Below are positions 18,893-30,931 of a stretch of 45,579 bases of DNA, one piece after another. Position 1 is the stretch's first letter, and every line of letters begins with the position of its first letter. Position numbers and translations under genes: made by a program. Origin of the DNA: Enterovibrio coralii (lineage in GTDB: Bacteria > Pseudomonadota > Gammaproteobacteria > Enterobacterales > Vibrionaceae); contig NZ_LNTY01000016.1 of the NCBI RefSeq assembly GCF_001559595.1, forward strand, positions 1 through 45,579. Reading direction: 5' to 3'. The notes below the pieces were generated by a model. It was not told the DNA's origin. It made no database searches and worked only from the letters and a program-made list of their open reading frames with translations.

Positions 18893-21705
18893 ATGAAGAT
18901 CTCAACATGGAGCCCGTTGGCTCTGGCGTTAAGTGCCGCGTTTCCGGCAAGCGCGGACATTCTCATCACTGAATATGTCGAAGGCTCGAGTAACAATAAA
19001 ACCATCGAGTTAACCAACACCGGAAGCACTGACGCTTCCCTGACCGGATTACGCCTAAGAATTGCGTCAAACGGTAGCACCTCCTTCGGCAGTACAGTCA
19101 ACCTGAGCGGTTCGCTGGCGGCGGGGGCGAGCTACGTGGTAGCCAACAGCAGTGCAAGCAGCGAGGTGTTGGATGTCGCGCAGCAAACATCCGGCGCAAT
19201 CAACTTTAACGGTAATGATGTTGTCGCGCTGGTCGATGACAATGACAACGTACTCGATGGCATTGGGCAGCTTGGCAATGGCGACACCTTTGGTGCCAAT
19301 GTAACCCTTCGCCGACTCGATGGCAGTGCCGCGCGTACCGACCTGTCTACCTCGTTTACCCCGTCCGATGAATGGCAATCTTTTGCGTCAAATACCTTTG
19401 ATGGACTGGGCTGTAGCGGTGTCGAAGCGTGTGATGGCGGCGGTGGCGGTAACACCTTCAGTTGTGAGGGGGAAACCTTAACGCCAACCTATGCGATTCA
19501 AGGCAGTGGCGACAGAAGTCCATTGGTGCCAGACGGCAGCTTTGAGGCAGAAGGCACGTACTATGTGGAAGGCGTGGTCACGGCTGTCACGACAAGTCTC
19601 TATAAAGCTTCTGGCTGCAAGATGCGACGGGGGACGGGGATACAGCCACCTCCGATGGCCTGTTTATCTTTACTGGCACCGCGCCAACGGGCATTGAATC
19701 AGGCATGCAAGTGTGTGTAGCGGGGACAGTTAAAGAGTTCTTTAACCTGACGGAACTTGATGCATCCGACAAGATGTGGGAAGTGCAGGGAACCGTTGAT
19801 GAACTGCCTGCGACAGACATTGAAGTGGCAGAAAATGAAACGCTGGATGACGCGCTTGAGCGTTATGAAGGCATGAAAGTGCGCCTGACCCAAGACAGCG
19901 AACTGGTTGTCACCCGCAACTTCGGCTTCGACTTTGATGCATTCCGTAACAATATGGTGTTGTCTCATCAAGCACCAAACTTCAAGCCTACGCAGCTCTA
20001 TATCGCGGGCTCGGAAGACGCGGCCACACTCGCCGCTGCCAATGACGCGAACCAACTCTTTATCGAAACTGACCAAAAGGCGCCAGACGGTGTGGTGCCT
20101 TACTTCCCAGGATTGGATGCGGAGCAAGGCTACATTCGCATTGGCGATACGGTGACAAACCTTGAAGGGGTGCTGGGGTACAGCTTCAGCGACTATCGAC
20201 TGGTCGTTACCAACGAGGTGGTGGCGAGTGACTTTGTGCGCGACAGCGATCGTACCGCTGCCCCTGAGGCCTTTGCTGATACCAATATCAAGGTCGCTAG
20301 CTTTAACGTACTGAACTACTTCACCAGTGCCAGCACCATTGGCGGCGATCTTAATGTCACTTGTGACGACCAAGCGGATGCCGATGCGTCTCGGGGCTGT
20401 AATCGAGGCACCAAAGACGCCGCAGAATTTGCATTACAACAGGCGAAAATCGTCAATGCGCTGACGGCCATGGATGCCGATATCGTTGGCCTCATGGAAA
20501 TTGAGAACAATGGCTTTGGCGGCAATGGCGCGCTCTCGAATCTGGTGACAGAGCTTAATGCCCAGTTCCCTGATGAAGCCGATCACTATGCGTACGTGGT
20601 ACCGGTAGAAGGTGATTTGACCGAAGGGGCTTACCTTGGCAGCGATGCGATCCAAGTGGCGTTGATTTACCGCCCGGCGGTGGTGTCACTGGTTGGTGAT
20701 GCCGCAGTAGTGCGTATGCCCGAGCAGCATATTTCAGGTGAGAACCCAGACGGTGAGACCCGTCAGCTGGACAAATTCCAGCGTGACAGTCTGCTTCAGA
20801 GCTTTTGGGTTATGGGTGACCAAAAGCTCTCAGTGGCGGTCAGTCACTTCAAATCGAAGGGTTCTGGATGTTATGAAGACTGGATTGCTGGGGAGTTTGA
20901 GGACGATCCGGCGGATCTCCAAGGGCGATGTAATGCGTTCCGTGTCTCCGCAGCAGAGACCTTGGGCAAAGCATTGGAAACCCTTGATGGTGACATCATT
21001 GCCTTGGGTGACTTTAATGCCTACGGGCAGGAAGACCCAATGCGCGTGATGACCGATTACGATGCTGCATCGGCAGAGCGGAAGATTGTCACCGCGGCGG
21101 GCACCTCCATCGCGGGTGTGACGCTTGATGACACCGCACGTGAAGTGGGTGATGGCTTTGGTTATATCAACCTTGCCGACTATGCCTTGGGCGATGATGC
21201 CTTCTCCTACACCTTTGACGGAGAACTTGGCAGTCTCGACCATGCGGTGGGTAACACCAGTGTGGTCGACAAAGTGGTAGGGGTCGAAGATTGGCACATT
21301 AACTCTGTCGAGAGCACCTTGTTCCAGTATTCAGGCCGCTTTACCGGTGATTTGGTGAAATCCACCAATCCTTACTCGTCATCTGATCATGATCCTGTGA
21401 TTGTCAGCCTCAAATACGAAGAGCAAGTACAGAGCTTCAAGCTTCGCTTCAAGAACAAGAGCTTTTTCTGGGTTCAGCCAGCAGTGAATGGTGAGATTGA
21501 CAGCAACCGACCTTGGCTGCGTTGGAAGAGCAATCGTAAGTACACGGAAAACAGTGCGTATCTGCAAGACCTGGGCGTAGGCTACGGGGACTCGGTCAGT
21601 CTGAGCGTTCGCCTGTGGGGAATTTTCGATATTCCATGTGGAACGGCAGAGATTGACGACAAAACCGTCGCGGTATTTAAAGGCTTCCGCTGTAAGATAA
21701 AATAG
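18893..21705 (+). CDS. xds: Secreted extracellular nuclease (ExeM/Xds type), one frameshift
   Basis: With one base restored, about 937 residues. Signal peptide 1-21 (cleavage ASA/D). A lamin-tail-like (LTD) domain spans about 22-165 (DILITEYVEGSSNNKTIELTN), then an OB-fold nuclease region (about 195-340), and an endonuclease/exonuclease/phosphatase domain from about 460 (VASFNVLNYF, LMEIENNGFG, VAVSHFKSKG, LGDFNAYGQEDP, SSDHDPV, all metal or catalytic motifs). The frame breaks at about 19607; restoring a base gives FWLQDATGDGDTATSDGLF, the expected family sequence. In V. cholerae Xds occupies the same place between trpS and pabA and degrades extracellular DNA for nutrients and biofilm dispersal. 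The last 94 residues replace the usual end and match nothing I know; no GlyGly-CTERM anchor is seen. Confidence 0.88.
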
Positions 21706-21722
21706 CCAGCAATGGATAAGAC

Positions 21723-21748
21723 AAAGGCTCCCTCGGGAGCCTTTTTTT
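21723..21748 (+). terminator. Terminator after the nuclease gene
   Basis: Stem AAAGGCTCCC/GGGAGCCTTT with a minimal loop and a seven-T run. Confidence 0.92.
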
Positions 21749-21876
21749 GTGCTGTTTTAATGGGTTGCCTTGAGATTATTTACTACGCTTTAAGATATGT
21801 CTCATTAGGTGAGCACCAATGTCACCCATTGGAATGGTGTCCCTGATGTTTCTTTCATCCCTAATTGGAAAGATGC

Positions 21877-24800
21877 ATGTCAGTCATTGAATCACTGTCG
21901 CTGTTTATATTGCCGCCACTGAATGATCAGCCGGTGCTTACTGGCATGTATGAACCTTGGTTTCTGCTGCTGGCCGTCATCGCGACGTTCACGCTTGTGT
22001 CTTTGTCTTTCATTCATCGCCCGCTGAAAGAGGGCAGAAAAGGCGTCTGGAAAAACACACCTATTCCAGTGAATGCGCTGACACTCACATCTGGCCTCAT
22101 CTTGCTGCCTGTCGCCAATGTGCTGGCAAACTCGGCATTTCGTGAAGTCGGTTTCTCTCCGACGGTATTGCTATTGGCGGTTGTTCCGGGGGCGATTGCC
22201 GTGCTGTTTGCGTTGAAGCTCGTTACCGCCAGCACCAACTCGCCCGTCAAGATTGCCGCTTCCGCATTTATTGTGACCATTACGCTTTCACTGCAAACTT
22301 TGCTGACGTACGCCTGTGTCAATGGGGTGGCGGTATCCCAGTTTGATTTTTCTAGTGCAGTATTGATGACGGTTGGGGCCGGTTTCTTGGTAATGTTGGG
22401 CCTATGGATCCGCTTTTCGCCAAAAACAGAAGGGCGGTGGGATTTGAACGTCTCGCGTTCGCTGACGGCAGGCGCAGTGCTGACCATCGCAATTTTGATT
22501 GTGGCGTTGCTCTCACGCGGCACGTTGGTGTTGTCTGTGCAACCTGCGAGGGTGGATGGCATGCCGCTGTTGGGACGCGACATGCTGATCATTTTGGCCT
22601 TTAGCTTCTTGCTTGCCGGCATTGCGAGCCCGCTGGTGACGGCCTATTACCGCACCCGCGTCAGAGAGCATGACTTGCTTAAAAAAGGCAAAGAGCTCGA
22701 AGGCGTGATGCAAACCATTACCGATGCAGTGATTGCGATTGACCAAAATGGCACCATCACCTTTTTCAATCAGTCAGCCGAACGCATATTTGGCTGGTAC
22801 GCGTCAGAAGTGGTCGGAAACAACGTCAGAGTACTAGTGACCGACGAGCATCAGCACCGCCACGATTCCTATATCCACAACTACATTGAAAAACGCGACT
22901 CCTCGGTGGTGGGTTCGGTACGTGAGGTCACGGCGAAGCGAAAAGACGGCAGCTTGCTGCCTGTGCGTTTGGCGATTGGCCATCAAGCGCTTCCGGGTAA
23001 ACACGAGTTTGTCGCGGTGATTTCCGACATTTCTGAGCAGCGTCATCTCGCTTGGGCACTTCGTGAGAATGCCAAGCAATACCGCTCCTTGATTGCCAAC
23101 TTGCCCTGCATGGCGTTTAGGGAGATGACGGGTGCTGCCAGACACATGGTGTACATCAGTGATGCGGCCAAATCCATCACTGGCTACAGCGCATCGGTGC
23201 TGACTGGGGAAAACGGGGTCTCCCATTTTGTCGACAGGATAAGACCAAGCGATGCCAACAACTACCGCCGCGCCCGCGAGTTGGCATCCAGACGAAACGG
23301 TAAGTACGACTGTGAATACCGGTTCACGACCCGTGATGAGCAAGAGAAGTGTTTCTGGGAAATCGGCCATAGCTACCGCGCGGAAGACGGCAGTACTTGG
23401 ATTGACGGTGTCATCATCGACATCACTGAAAAGCGCGAGGCCGAAGAAGAGTTTGAAGAGAAGATGCGGCTGGCTGAAAAGGCATCCCAGTCGAAAGCCT
23501 CGTTTCTTGCCAATATGAGCTATGAATTCCGCTCGCCAATGAACTCCATTCTCGGCCTGACCAATGTGTTGATTGATGCGGAGAAGAACCCGTCTCACCG
23601 CCACCATCTCGAGGTGATCAAAGAATCCGGTGAGAGCTTGATGAAACTCATCAACGACATTCTTGATACCTCGAAGCTGGAAAGCCAATCATTGCCACTC
23701 GACATGGCCGAGTTTTCGCTCGCGCAGCTCTGTCGGCAAATCGAGTTTATCGCCCGAGAAACAGTGAGAGCCAGAGAGTTACATGTCACCTTGCATTACA
23801 GCGAGTCGCTGGGCGATTTGTATGTCGGTGATGCCCGCCGTGTGAAGCAACTTTTGCAAAACATGATGCGAAGCGCGTTGACCAAAACCGAAGAAGGGCA
23901 TGTGGCACTGCATGTGCTGCCGGTCAACGACATGATCCGCTTTACGGTTGCCACCTATCCGTCGTGCTCGCAAAAACGCGCTCAGAACGAAGTCGACAAC
24001 ACAGGGCAAACCTTGTCAGCCACGCTTATCACTCAGCTGGTGGAGTTGATGCGCGGCAACCTATGGTTTGATGGTGAGACGGCGAATAACTCCTTGGTGT
24101 ATGCCGATTTGCCGCTCATTCAGTCCCAAGGCGTGTCAGCATCAGCCAACGAGCAAATTCATCACTATGCGTTGCCGCCGATTGAAGTGCTGGTTATCGA
24201 TGATGTGCAGCGCAACCAACAAGAGCTTCGAGATATCTCGCTCAGACAAGGGGTAAAAGTGCTGACGTTCACCGACATGGTGTCAGCCGAAGACGTGATC
24301 AAAACCCAGCCCGTCGATGTGGTGATGTTGGATGCTTACCTCAATGAAGAGTTTCCCGACCCGAAAACCTTGAAGCAATGGGCAAAGCAATGGGCGAAAG
24401 AGCCGCCTAAGGTGATCGCCCTGACGCTCACGGTCGACCCAACCCCAGAAAGTGAATGGCTGGAACTCGGGTTTGACGGCGTAATCACTAAGCCGTTCGA
24501 GAGTGCCCAAGTGTTTGAAGCCTTGAAGCATTGCATGGGTGTGCATGAGGAAACCAGCAATGTTATGCCGATAAAAGCGGTGAAGAACGATGACGAATTA
24601 CTGCTCTTTGACGATAACGTGGCGTATCGCCGTTGGCCAACCTCAGAAATTTTGCTGAGCGTGGTGCGAAACTTCTTCGTCAATTACAAGAAGCTGCCGT
24701 CTGCAACCTTGCGGCAGTTAGCGGAATCCCCTGATGGCGCAATCGAATATCTCGGCAAAGCGGGTGAGTCTGCGCACTATCTTGGCTTCGCCAAACTGGA

Positions 24801-25215
24801 GAGTGACATTTACCGCATCAAACAAAGCCTTAAAAACGGCGACAGGCTGTCCGCGGAAAACCGACTGAAAGAGTTAGGGTCGACGTTGACGGCCACCATC
24901 GATCAGGCACTTGCCTATTTAGGGGTGCGCATTGATGAGTTGGAGAATGACGACAAGTCAGTCGCAATGAATGCCGAGCAGTTTGCCCGTTCCGCAGAAG
25001 TGTTTGCGTCCAAACTCTCTGAAGGGCAGTTGGATGAGCAAATGTATAAATCGCTCATTCCTCTTATGACTGGGCTGATTGCCCCCGCGGTGCTCGCGCA
25101 ATTCGTCGAGGCCATTGAAAACTTTGAATTGGATGAAGCCTATCAACTGTTCTTGGCGGCCGTTGAACAGTTCCCATCATCAGAAAATACAGGAGTGACA
25201 GGCTATGGCGTATAA
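21877..25215 (+). CDS. Membrane hybrid sensor kinase with degenerate catalytic sites
   Basis: 1112 residues from ATG 21877 (GGAAAG upstream). Order: seven transmembrane segments to about residue 258, in a layout like an MHYT sensor but without its MHYT residues; PAS (about 275-395); PAS (about 405-525); a HisKA-like helix pair; a degraded ATPase domain; a receiver (769-890) with Asp775/776, phospho-acceptor Asp819 and TKP; and a helical Hpt-like end (about 920-1010). The H-box reads SFLANMSYEFRSPMN: Tyr549 stands where the phosphorylated His should be. The N-box is weak (QNMMRSAL), the G boxes are missing, and the Hpt segment LGKAGESAHYLGF lacks HxLKG. Self-phosphorylation is therefore unlikely; it may act as a sensor scaffold or be phosphorylated by others. 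It overlaps the next gene by 11 bases. Confidence 0.85.
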   Translation: MSVIESLSLFILPPLNDQPVLTGMYEPWFLLLAVIATFTLVSLSFIHRPLKEGRKGVWKNTPIPVNALTLTSGLILLPVANVLANSAFREVGFSPTVLLLAVVPGAIAVLFALKLVTASTNSPVKIAASAFIVTITLSLQTLLTYACVNGVAVSQFDFSSAVLMTVGAGFLVMLGLWIRFSPKTEGRWDLNVSRSLTAGAVLTIAILIVALLSRGTLVLSVQPARVDGMPLLGRDMLIILAFSFLLAGIASPLVTAYYRTRVREHDLLKKGKELEGVMQTITDAVIAIDQNGTITFFNQSAERIFGWYASEVVGNNVRVLVTDEHQHRHDSYIHNYIEKRDSSVVGSVREVTAKRKDGSLLPVRLAIGHQALPGKHEFVAVISDISEQRHLAWALRENAKQYRSLIANLPCMAFREMTGAARHMVYISDAAKSITGYSASVLTGENGVSHFVDRIRPSDANNYRRARELASRRNGKYDCEYRFTTRDEQEKCFWEIGHSYRAEDGSTWIDGVIIDITEKREAEEEFEEKMRLAEKASQSKASFLANMSYEFRSPMNSILGLTNVLIDAEKNPSHRHHLEVIKESGESLMKLINDILDTSKLESQSLPLDMAEFSLAQLCRQIEFIARETVRARELHVTLHYSESLGDLYVGDARRVKQLLQNMMRSALTKTEEGHVALHVLPVNDMIRFTVATYPSCSQKRAQNEVDNTGQTLSATLITQLVELMRGNLWFDGETANNSLVYADLPLIQSQGVSASANEQIHHYALPPIEVLVIDDVQRNQQELRDISLRQGVKVLTFTDMVSAEDVIKTQPVDVVMLDAYLNEEFPDPKTLKQWAKQWAKEPPKVIALTLTVDPTPESEWLELGFDGVITKPFESAQVFEALKHCMGVHEETSNVMPIKAVKNDDELLLFDDNVAYRRWPTSEILLSVVRNFFVNYKKLPSATLRQLAESPDGAIEYLGKAGESAHYLGFAKLESDIYRIKQSLKNGDRLSAENRLKELGSTLTATIDQALAYLGVRIDELENDDKSVAMNAEQFARSAEVFASKLSEGQLDEQMYKSLIPLMTGLIAPAVLAQFVEAIENFELDEAYQLFLAAVEQFPSSENTGVTGYGV

Positions 25216-26173
25216 AGTACTGGTGGTGGATGACGAGCCCAGCAACCTGCATGTGATGCGAACGATTCTTCAGGACCAATACACCTTGGTGTTTGCCAAA
25301 AGCGGTGAACGCGCCATTGAACTGACCATGCAGCAACGTCCCGATCTTATCCTGCTCGACATCATGATGCCGGGCATGAACGGCTATGAGGTGTGTCGTC
25401 AGCTCAAACAAGAACGGACGTTGAGCCATATTCCTATCGTGATCGTGTCAGCACTCGACGAATACCAAAGTGAAGTGGAAGGTCTGAAAGCGGGTGCGGC
25501 AGATTTTTTGATAAAACCTGTGTCACCTGAATTGGTAAAAAGCCGCGTGGCGAACTTGCTCGGTGAAGCGCGTGCAGCGACCATGCGTGAAAACTACCAG
25601 ATGGTGATGAACCAAGTGGCAGCGGTCGCGGCTCTTCACAACAACGACGTCGAGATTGCTGCGCCGCGTATCGCCAAATTGTGCGAGTGGTTGTCGCTCA
25701 AATACGGACTGACCAAAGCCAAGGCAGAAGACATCAGCCTTGCGTATCCGCTCTGTTCTCTGGGTGAGCTTTGGAATGACGAAGGCAATAACACCACAGC
25801 AGAGAGCCGAAGCCTGCTATTGCTTTCAGAAGCCACGAAGGGGTTTGCCTGTGTGGCAGCGACCTTGCTGACTTACAAGAATACCCGTTGGGACGGCTCC
25901 GGTTTTCCGGAAATTGAAGGCGACAAAATTCCCGAAGAGTGCCGGGTCGTGACGGTGGCGGAAAGGCTGGACGCCGAAATCGAGCAATTGAATGGCAATG
26001 TGGACAGCAAAGTCCAAGCGGCGATCCAAAACATTGCTGCTGACGCAGGGACGCTGGTCGACCCGCGACTGATTCATCTGCTGGATGAAAACAGTGAAGA
26101 ATTGGCGGGTCTCTACGCCCAGTGGTTATCTGAGCCATGGCCCACCCCCATCTTGCCTATTAACGAATTCTGA
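25205..26173 (+). CDS. Response regulator with degenerate HD-GYP domain
   Basis: 322 residues. The receiver (1-120) is complete: VVDDEP, phospho-acceptor Asp52 in LLDIMMPGMNG, VSAL and LIKPVS. A domain with the outline of HD-GYP phosphodiesterases follows (about 130-310). The HD pair that binds metal is CS here (AYPLCSLGEL), the HHE before the GYP loop is TYK (LLTYKNTRWDGSGFP), and ADVYDA is AERLDA. DGSGFP and the final DPRL remain. It should therefore not cleave cyclic di-GMP, but might bind a partner or nucleotide. It is coupled by overlap to the pseudokinase gene, with AGGAG ahead of its ATG, so the two are very likely one signalling unit. Confidence 0.85.
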   Translation: MAYKVLVVDDEPSNLHVMRTILQDQYTLVFAKSGERAIELTMQQRPDLILLDIMMPGMNGYEVCRQLKQERTLSHIPIVIVSALDEYQSEVEGLKAGAADFLIKPVSPELVKSRVANLLGEARAATMRENYQMVMNQVAAVAALHNNDVEIAAPRIAKLCEWLSLKYGLTKAKAEDISLAYPLCSLGELWNDEGNNTTAESRSLLLLSEATKGFACVAATLLTYKNTRWDGSGFPEIEGDKIPEECRVVTVAERLDAEIEQLNGNVDSKVQAAIQNIAADAGTLVDPRLIHLLDENSEELAGLYAQWLSEPWPTPILPINEF

Positions 26174-26264
26174 AGCCGGGACCGTGCAGCAAATGATGGG
26201 CTGTGATAGCATTTGCGCCCAGTCTCGCTGATGTAATGCGAGCAGGACGTGATGGGATCCATTT

Positions 26265-26839
26265 GTGCTGTTAATTATTGATAACTACGACTCTTTTACT
26301 TACAACCTGTACCAGTATTTCTGCCAGTTAGGTGTAACGGTTGAAGTTCATCGTAATGATGCGATCTCATTGGCGGACATCGAAGCCATGGCACCAAGCC
26401 ATCTTGTCATCTCTCCGGGTCCTTGTACGCCGGACGATGCCGGTATCTCTCTCGACGCCATCAAACACTTTGCCGGAAAATTGCCTATTTTGGGCGTGTG
26501 TCTCGGCCATCAAGCATGGCGCAGGTATTCGGTGCCAACGTGGTGCGGGCAAAACAAGTGATGCACGGCAAAACCAGTCCTGTCAGACACAAAGATATCG
26601 GAGTGTTTCACGAGCTCAATAACCCGCTGACGGTAACGCGTTATCATTCTTTGGTGGTGGAAGCGTCTTCCTTGCCGGATTGCTTTGAAGTGACCGCGTG
26701 GACGGAGAAAGACGGTGAGTTCGATGAAATCATGGGTATTCGCCACCGCACATTGCCGCTTGAAGGCGTCCAATTTCACCCAGAAAGCATTCTGACCGAA
26801 CAGGGTCATCAACTGTTGGCGAACTTCCTCGCGCGATAA
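26265..26839 (+). CDS. pabA: Aminodeoxychorismate/anthranilate synthase glutaminase PabA, one frameshift
   Basis: With one base restored, 191 residues. Class I glutamine amidotransferase: [18 protein letters not shown] at the start, [12 protein letters not shown], nucleophile Cys in GVCLGHQA, and the His-Glu of [15 protein letters not shown]. It gives ammonia to PabB for 4-aminobenzoate (folate) synthesis; adjacency to argD is typical of pabA, although such subunits can also serve TrpE. The frame breaks after CATCAAGC at 26515: upstream reads LGHQAWRR, downstream [10 protein letters not shown], which together give LGHQAMAQVFGA. The break lies right after the active site. Start GTG 26265. Confidence 0.9.
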
Positions 26840-27171
26840 ATCCAGTCTTATCTTTCCTTCGAACACGCTGATTTTCTGATCTGGCGGGTCGATCTGTATC
26901 ACCAATTTTACATTTTAGTTTCACCCTATTCTGCGCGTGAACAGTGAAACCTTATTCACTTTTAAATTGCCTCTCTTCCTTTATTTCCCAATAGGAAAGA
27001 CACTATTACCACTTGTTGTATTAATAACTTGGGCCAAATTGCGCATAACTATGGCATCAAGGTGAATTTCTCCAAGTTTACAGTTTAGGGTTAGAAAATT
27101 ATCTGCTATTGAGTTGGTTAAGAAAATGTAAATACTATGCTTAAAGCAGAATCGACAGAAGGATATGAGCG
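26840..27171. other. 332-base intergenic region pabA-argD
   Basis: No gene seen. It holds an ArgR-like box (26944-26959) and a GG-N10-GC element (27031-27044) that could be a poor sigma-54 promoter for the succinyltransferase operon. No terminator for pabA was found. Confidence 0.5.
26944..26959. promoter_or_regulatory. argD: Candidate ArgR box upstream of argD
   Basis: GTGAAACCTTATTCAC contains TGAAA-N4-ATTCA, one base from the ArgR core TGAAT-N4-ATTCA, and is palindromic at both ends. It lies 212 bases before argD. A clear second box at the usual three-base spacing is not visible. Confidence 0.4.
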
Positions 27172-28386
27172 ATGACGGCTAATTTTAAAGTAGAACGTAA
27201 GCTGTTCGATGATGTGATGGTGCCATGCTATGCACCGATGGAAATGATCCCGGATAAAGGCAAGGGTTCTCGCATTTGGGATCAGGACGGCAACGAGTAC
27301 ATCGATTTTGCTGGCGGGATTGCGGTGAGCTGTCTTGGCCATTGTCATCCTGTGATGGTAGACGCGCTAAAAGCGCAGGCCGAGAAACTGTGGCACCTCA
27401 GCAATGTCATGACCAACGCGCCCGCGTTGCGCCTTGCGAAGAAGCTGACAGAAGTGAGCTTCGCCGAACGTGTGTTCTTCGCGAACTCTGGTGCTGAGGC
27501 AAACGAAGCTGCACTGAAATTGGCGCGTCGTTGGGCAGTGGACGTGCATGGTCCAGAGAAAAGCGAAATCATCGCCTTTACCCAAGGCTTCCACGGCCGA
27601 ACTTTCTTTACGGTCACCGTGGGTGGTCAAGCGGCATACTCGGATGGCTTCGGGCCAAAACCGGGTGATGTGACGCACTTGCCCTACAACGACCTTGATG
27701 CGCTCGCGGCGGCGATGTCTGACAAAACCTGCGCCATCATGATGGAGCCATTGCAAGGTGAGGGCGGCGTGGTTTCGCCGGACGCGACTTTCTTGCAAGG
27801 CGTCAGAGAGCTGTGTGACAAGCACAACGCGCTGCTGATCTTTGATGAAGTCCAAACCGGTAACGGCCGTACAGGTACGTTTTACGCTTACCAACAAACT
27901 GGTGTGACGCCAGATATCCTCAGCACCGCGAAATCGCTGGGCGGTGGTTTCCCAATCGGTGCCATGCTGACCACGGAAAAACTCGCTGCGCACATGAAAG
28001 TGGGGACGCACGGCTCAACTTATGGCGGTAACCCGCTGGCGTGTGCAGTGGCAGAAGCTGTGGTGGAAGAAATCAGCAAACCTGAGGTGTTGGCAGGCGT
28101 GAAAGAGCGCGAAGGCTGGTTCCGTGAAGGGCTGGAAGCACTGAACGCTAAATACAATCTGTTTGCCGACATCCGTGGTCAAGGTTTGCTGATTGGTGCA
28201 GAGCTTAATGACGAATGGAAAGGCCGTGCACGCGATGTATTGGTCGCTGCCGGTGAAGAAGGCCTCTTGGTACTGGTTGCCGGTGCTAACGTGGTCAGAA
28301 TGACCCCATCGCTGGTTATCACCAAAGAAGAAGTACAAGAAGGATTGGCGCGTTTGGATCGCGCACTGTCCAAGCTGGTGGCGTAA
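27172..28386 (+). CDS. argD: Acetylornithine/succinylornithine aminotransferase
   Basis: 404 residues, class III PLP aminotransferase. [15 protein letters not shown] (105-119) binds the cofactor phosphate, [12 protein letters not shown] carries the PLP Asp, and STAKSLGGG contains the Schiff-base Lys254. It serves arginine synthesis (ArgD) and, because astA and astD follow directly, the succinylornithine step (AstC) of arginine breakdown; one enzyme with both tasks is usual in vibrios. ATG follows GAAGGA. Control by ArgR is suggested by the upstream box. Confidence 0.93.
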   Translation: MTANFKVERKLFDDVMVPCYAPMEMIPDKGKGSRIWDQDGNEYIDFAGGIAVSCLGHCHPVMVDALKAQAEKLWHLSNVMTNAPALRLAKKLTEVSFAERVFFANSGAEANEAALKLARRWAVDVHGPEKSEIIAFTQGFHGRTFFTVTVGGQAAYSDGFGPKPGDVTHLPYNDLDALAAAMSDKTCAIMMEPLQGEGGVVSPDATFLQGVRELCDKHNALLIFDEVQTGNGRTGTFYAYQQTGVTPDILSTAKSLGGGFPIGAMLTTEKLAAHMKVGTHGSTYGGNPLACAVAEAVVEEISKPEVLAGVKEREGWFREGLEALNAKYNLFADIRGQGLLIGAELNDEWKGRARDVLVAAGEEGLLVLVAGANVVRMTPSLVITKEEVQEGLARLDRALSKLVA

Positions 28387-28424
28387 TACGCCGCCCTTAG
28401 ATTTATGCAGCAGGAGGGAGTGAG

Positions 28425-30910
<2,486 letters not shown>

Positions 30911-30931
30911 GCACACTGATTGGAGGATGTG

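Noticed and set aside
19699..20373. 224-codon minus-strand frame
   Set aside because: Shadow of the nuclease gene; no recognisable domain.
21813..21838. Inverted repeat CCAATG-N5-CATTGG before the sensor kinase
   Set aside because: Only six base pairs with a loop; could be chance and no pattern links it to a known regulator.
22834..23688. 284-codon minus-strand frame
   Set aside because: Shadow of the sensor kinase PAS region.
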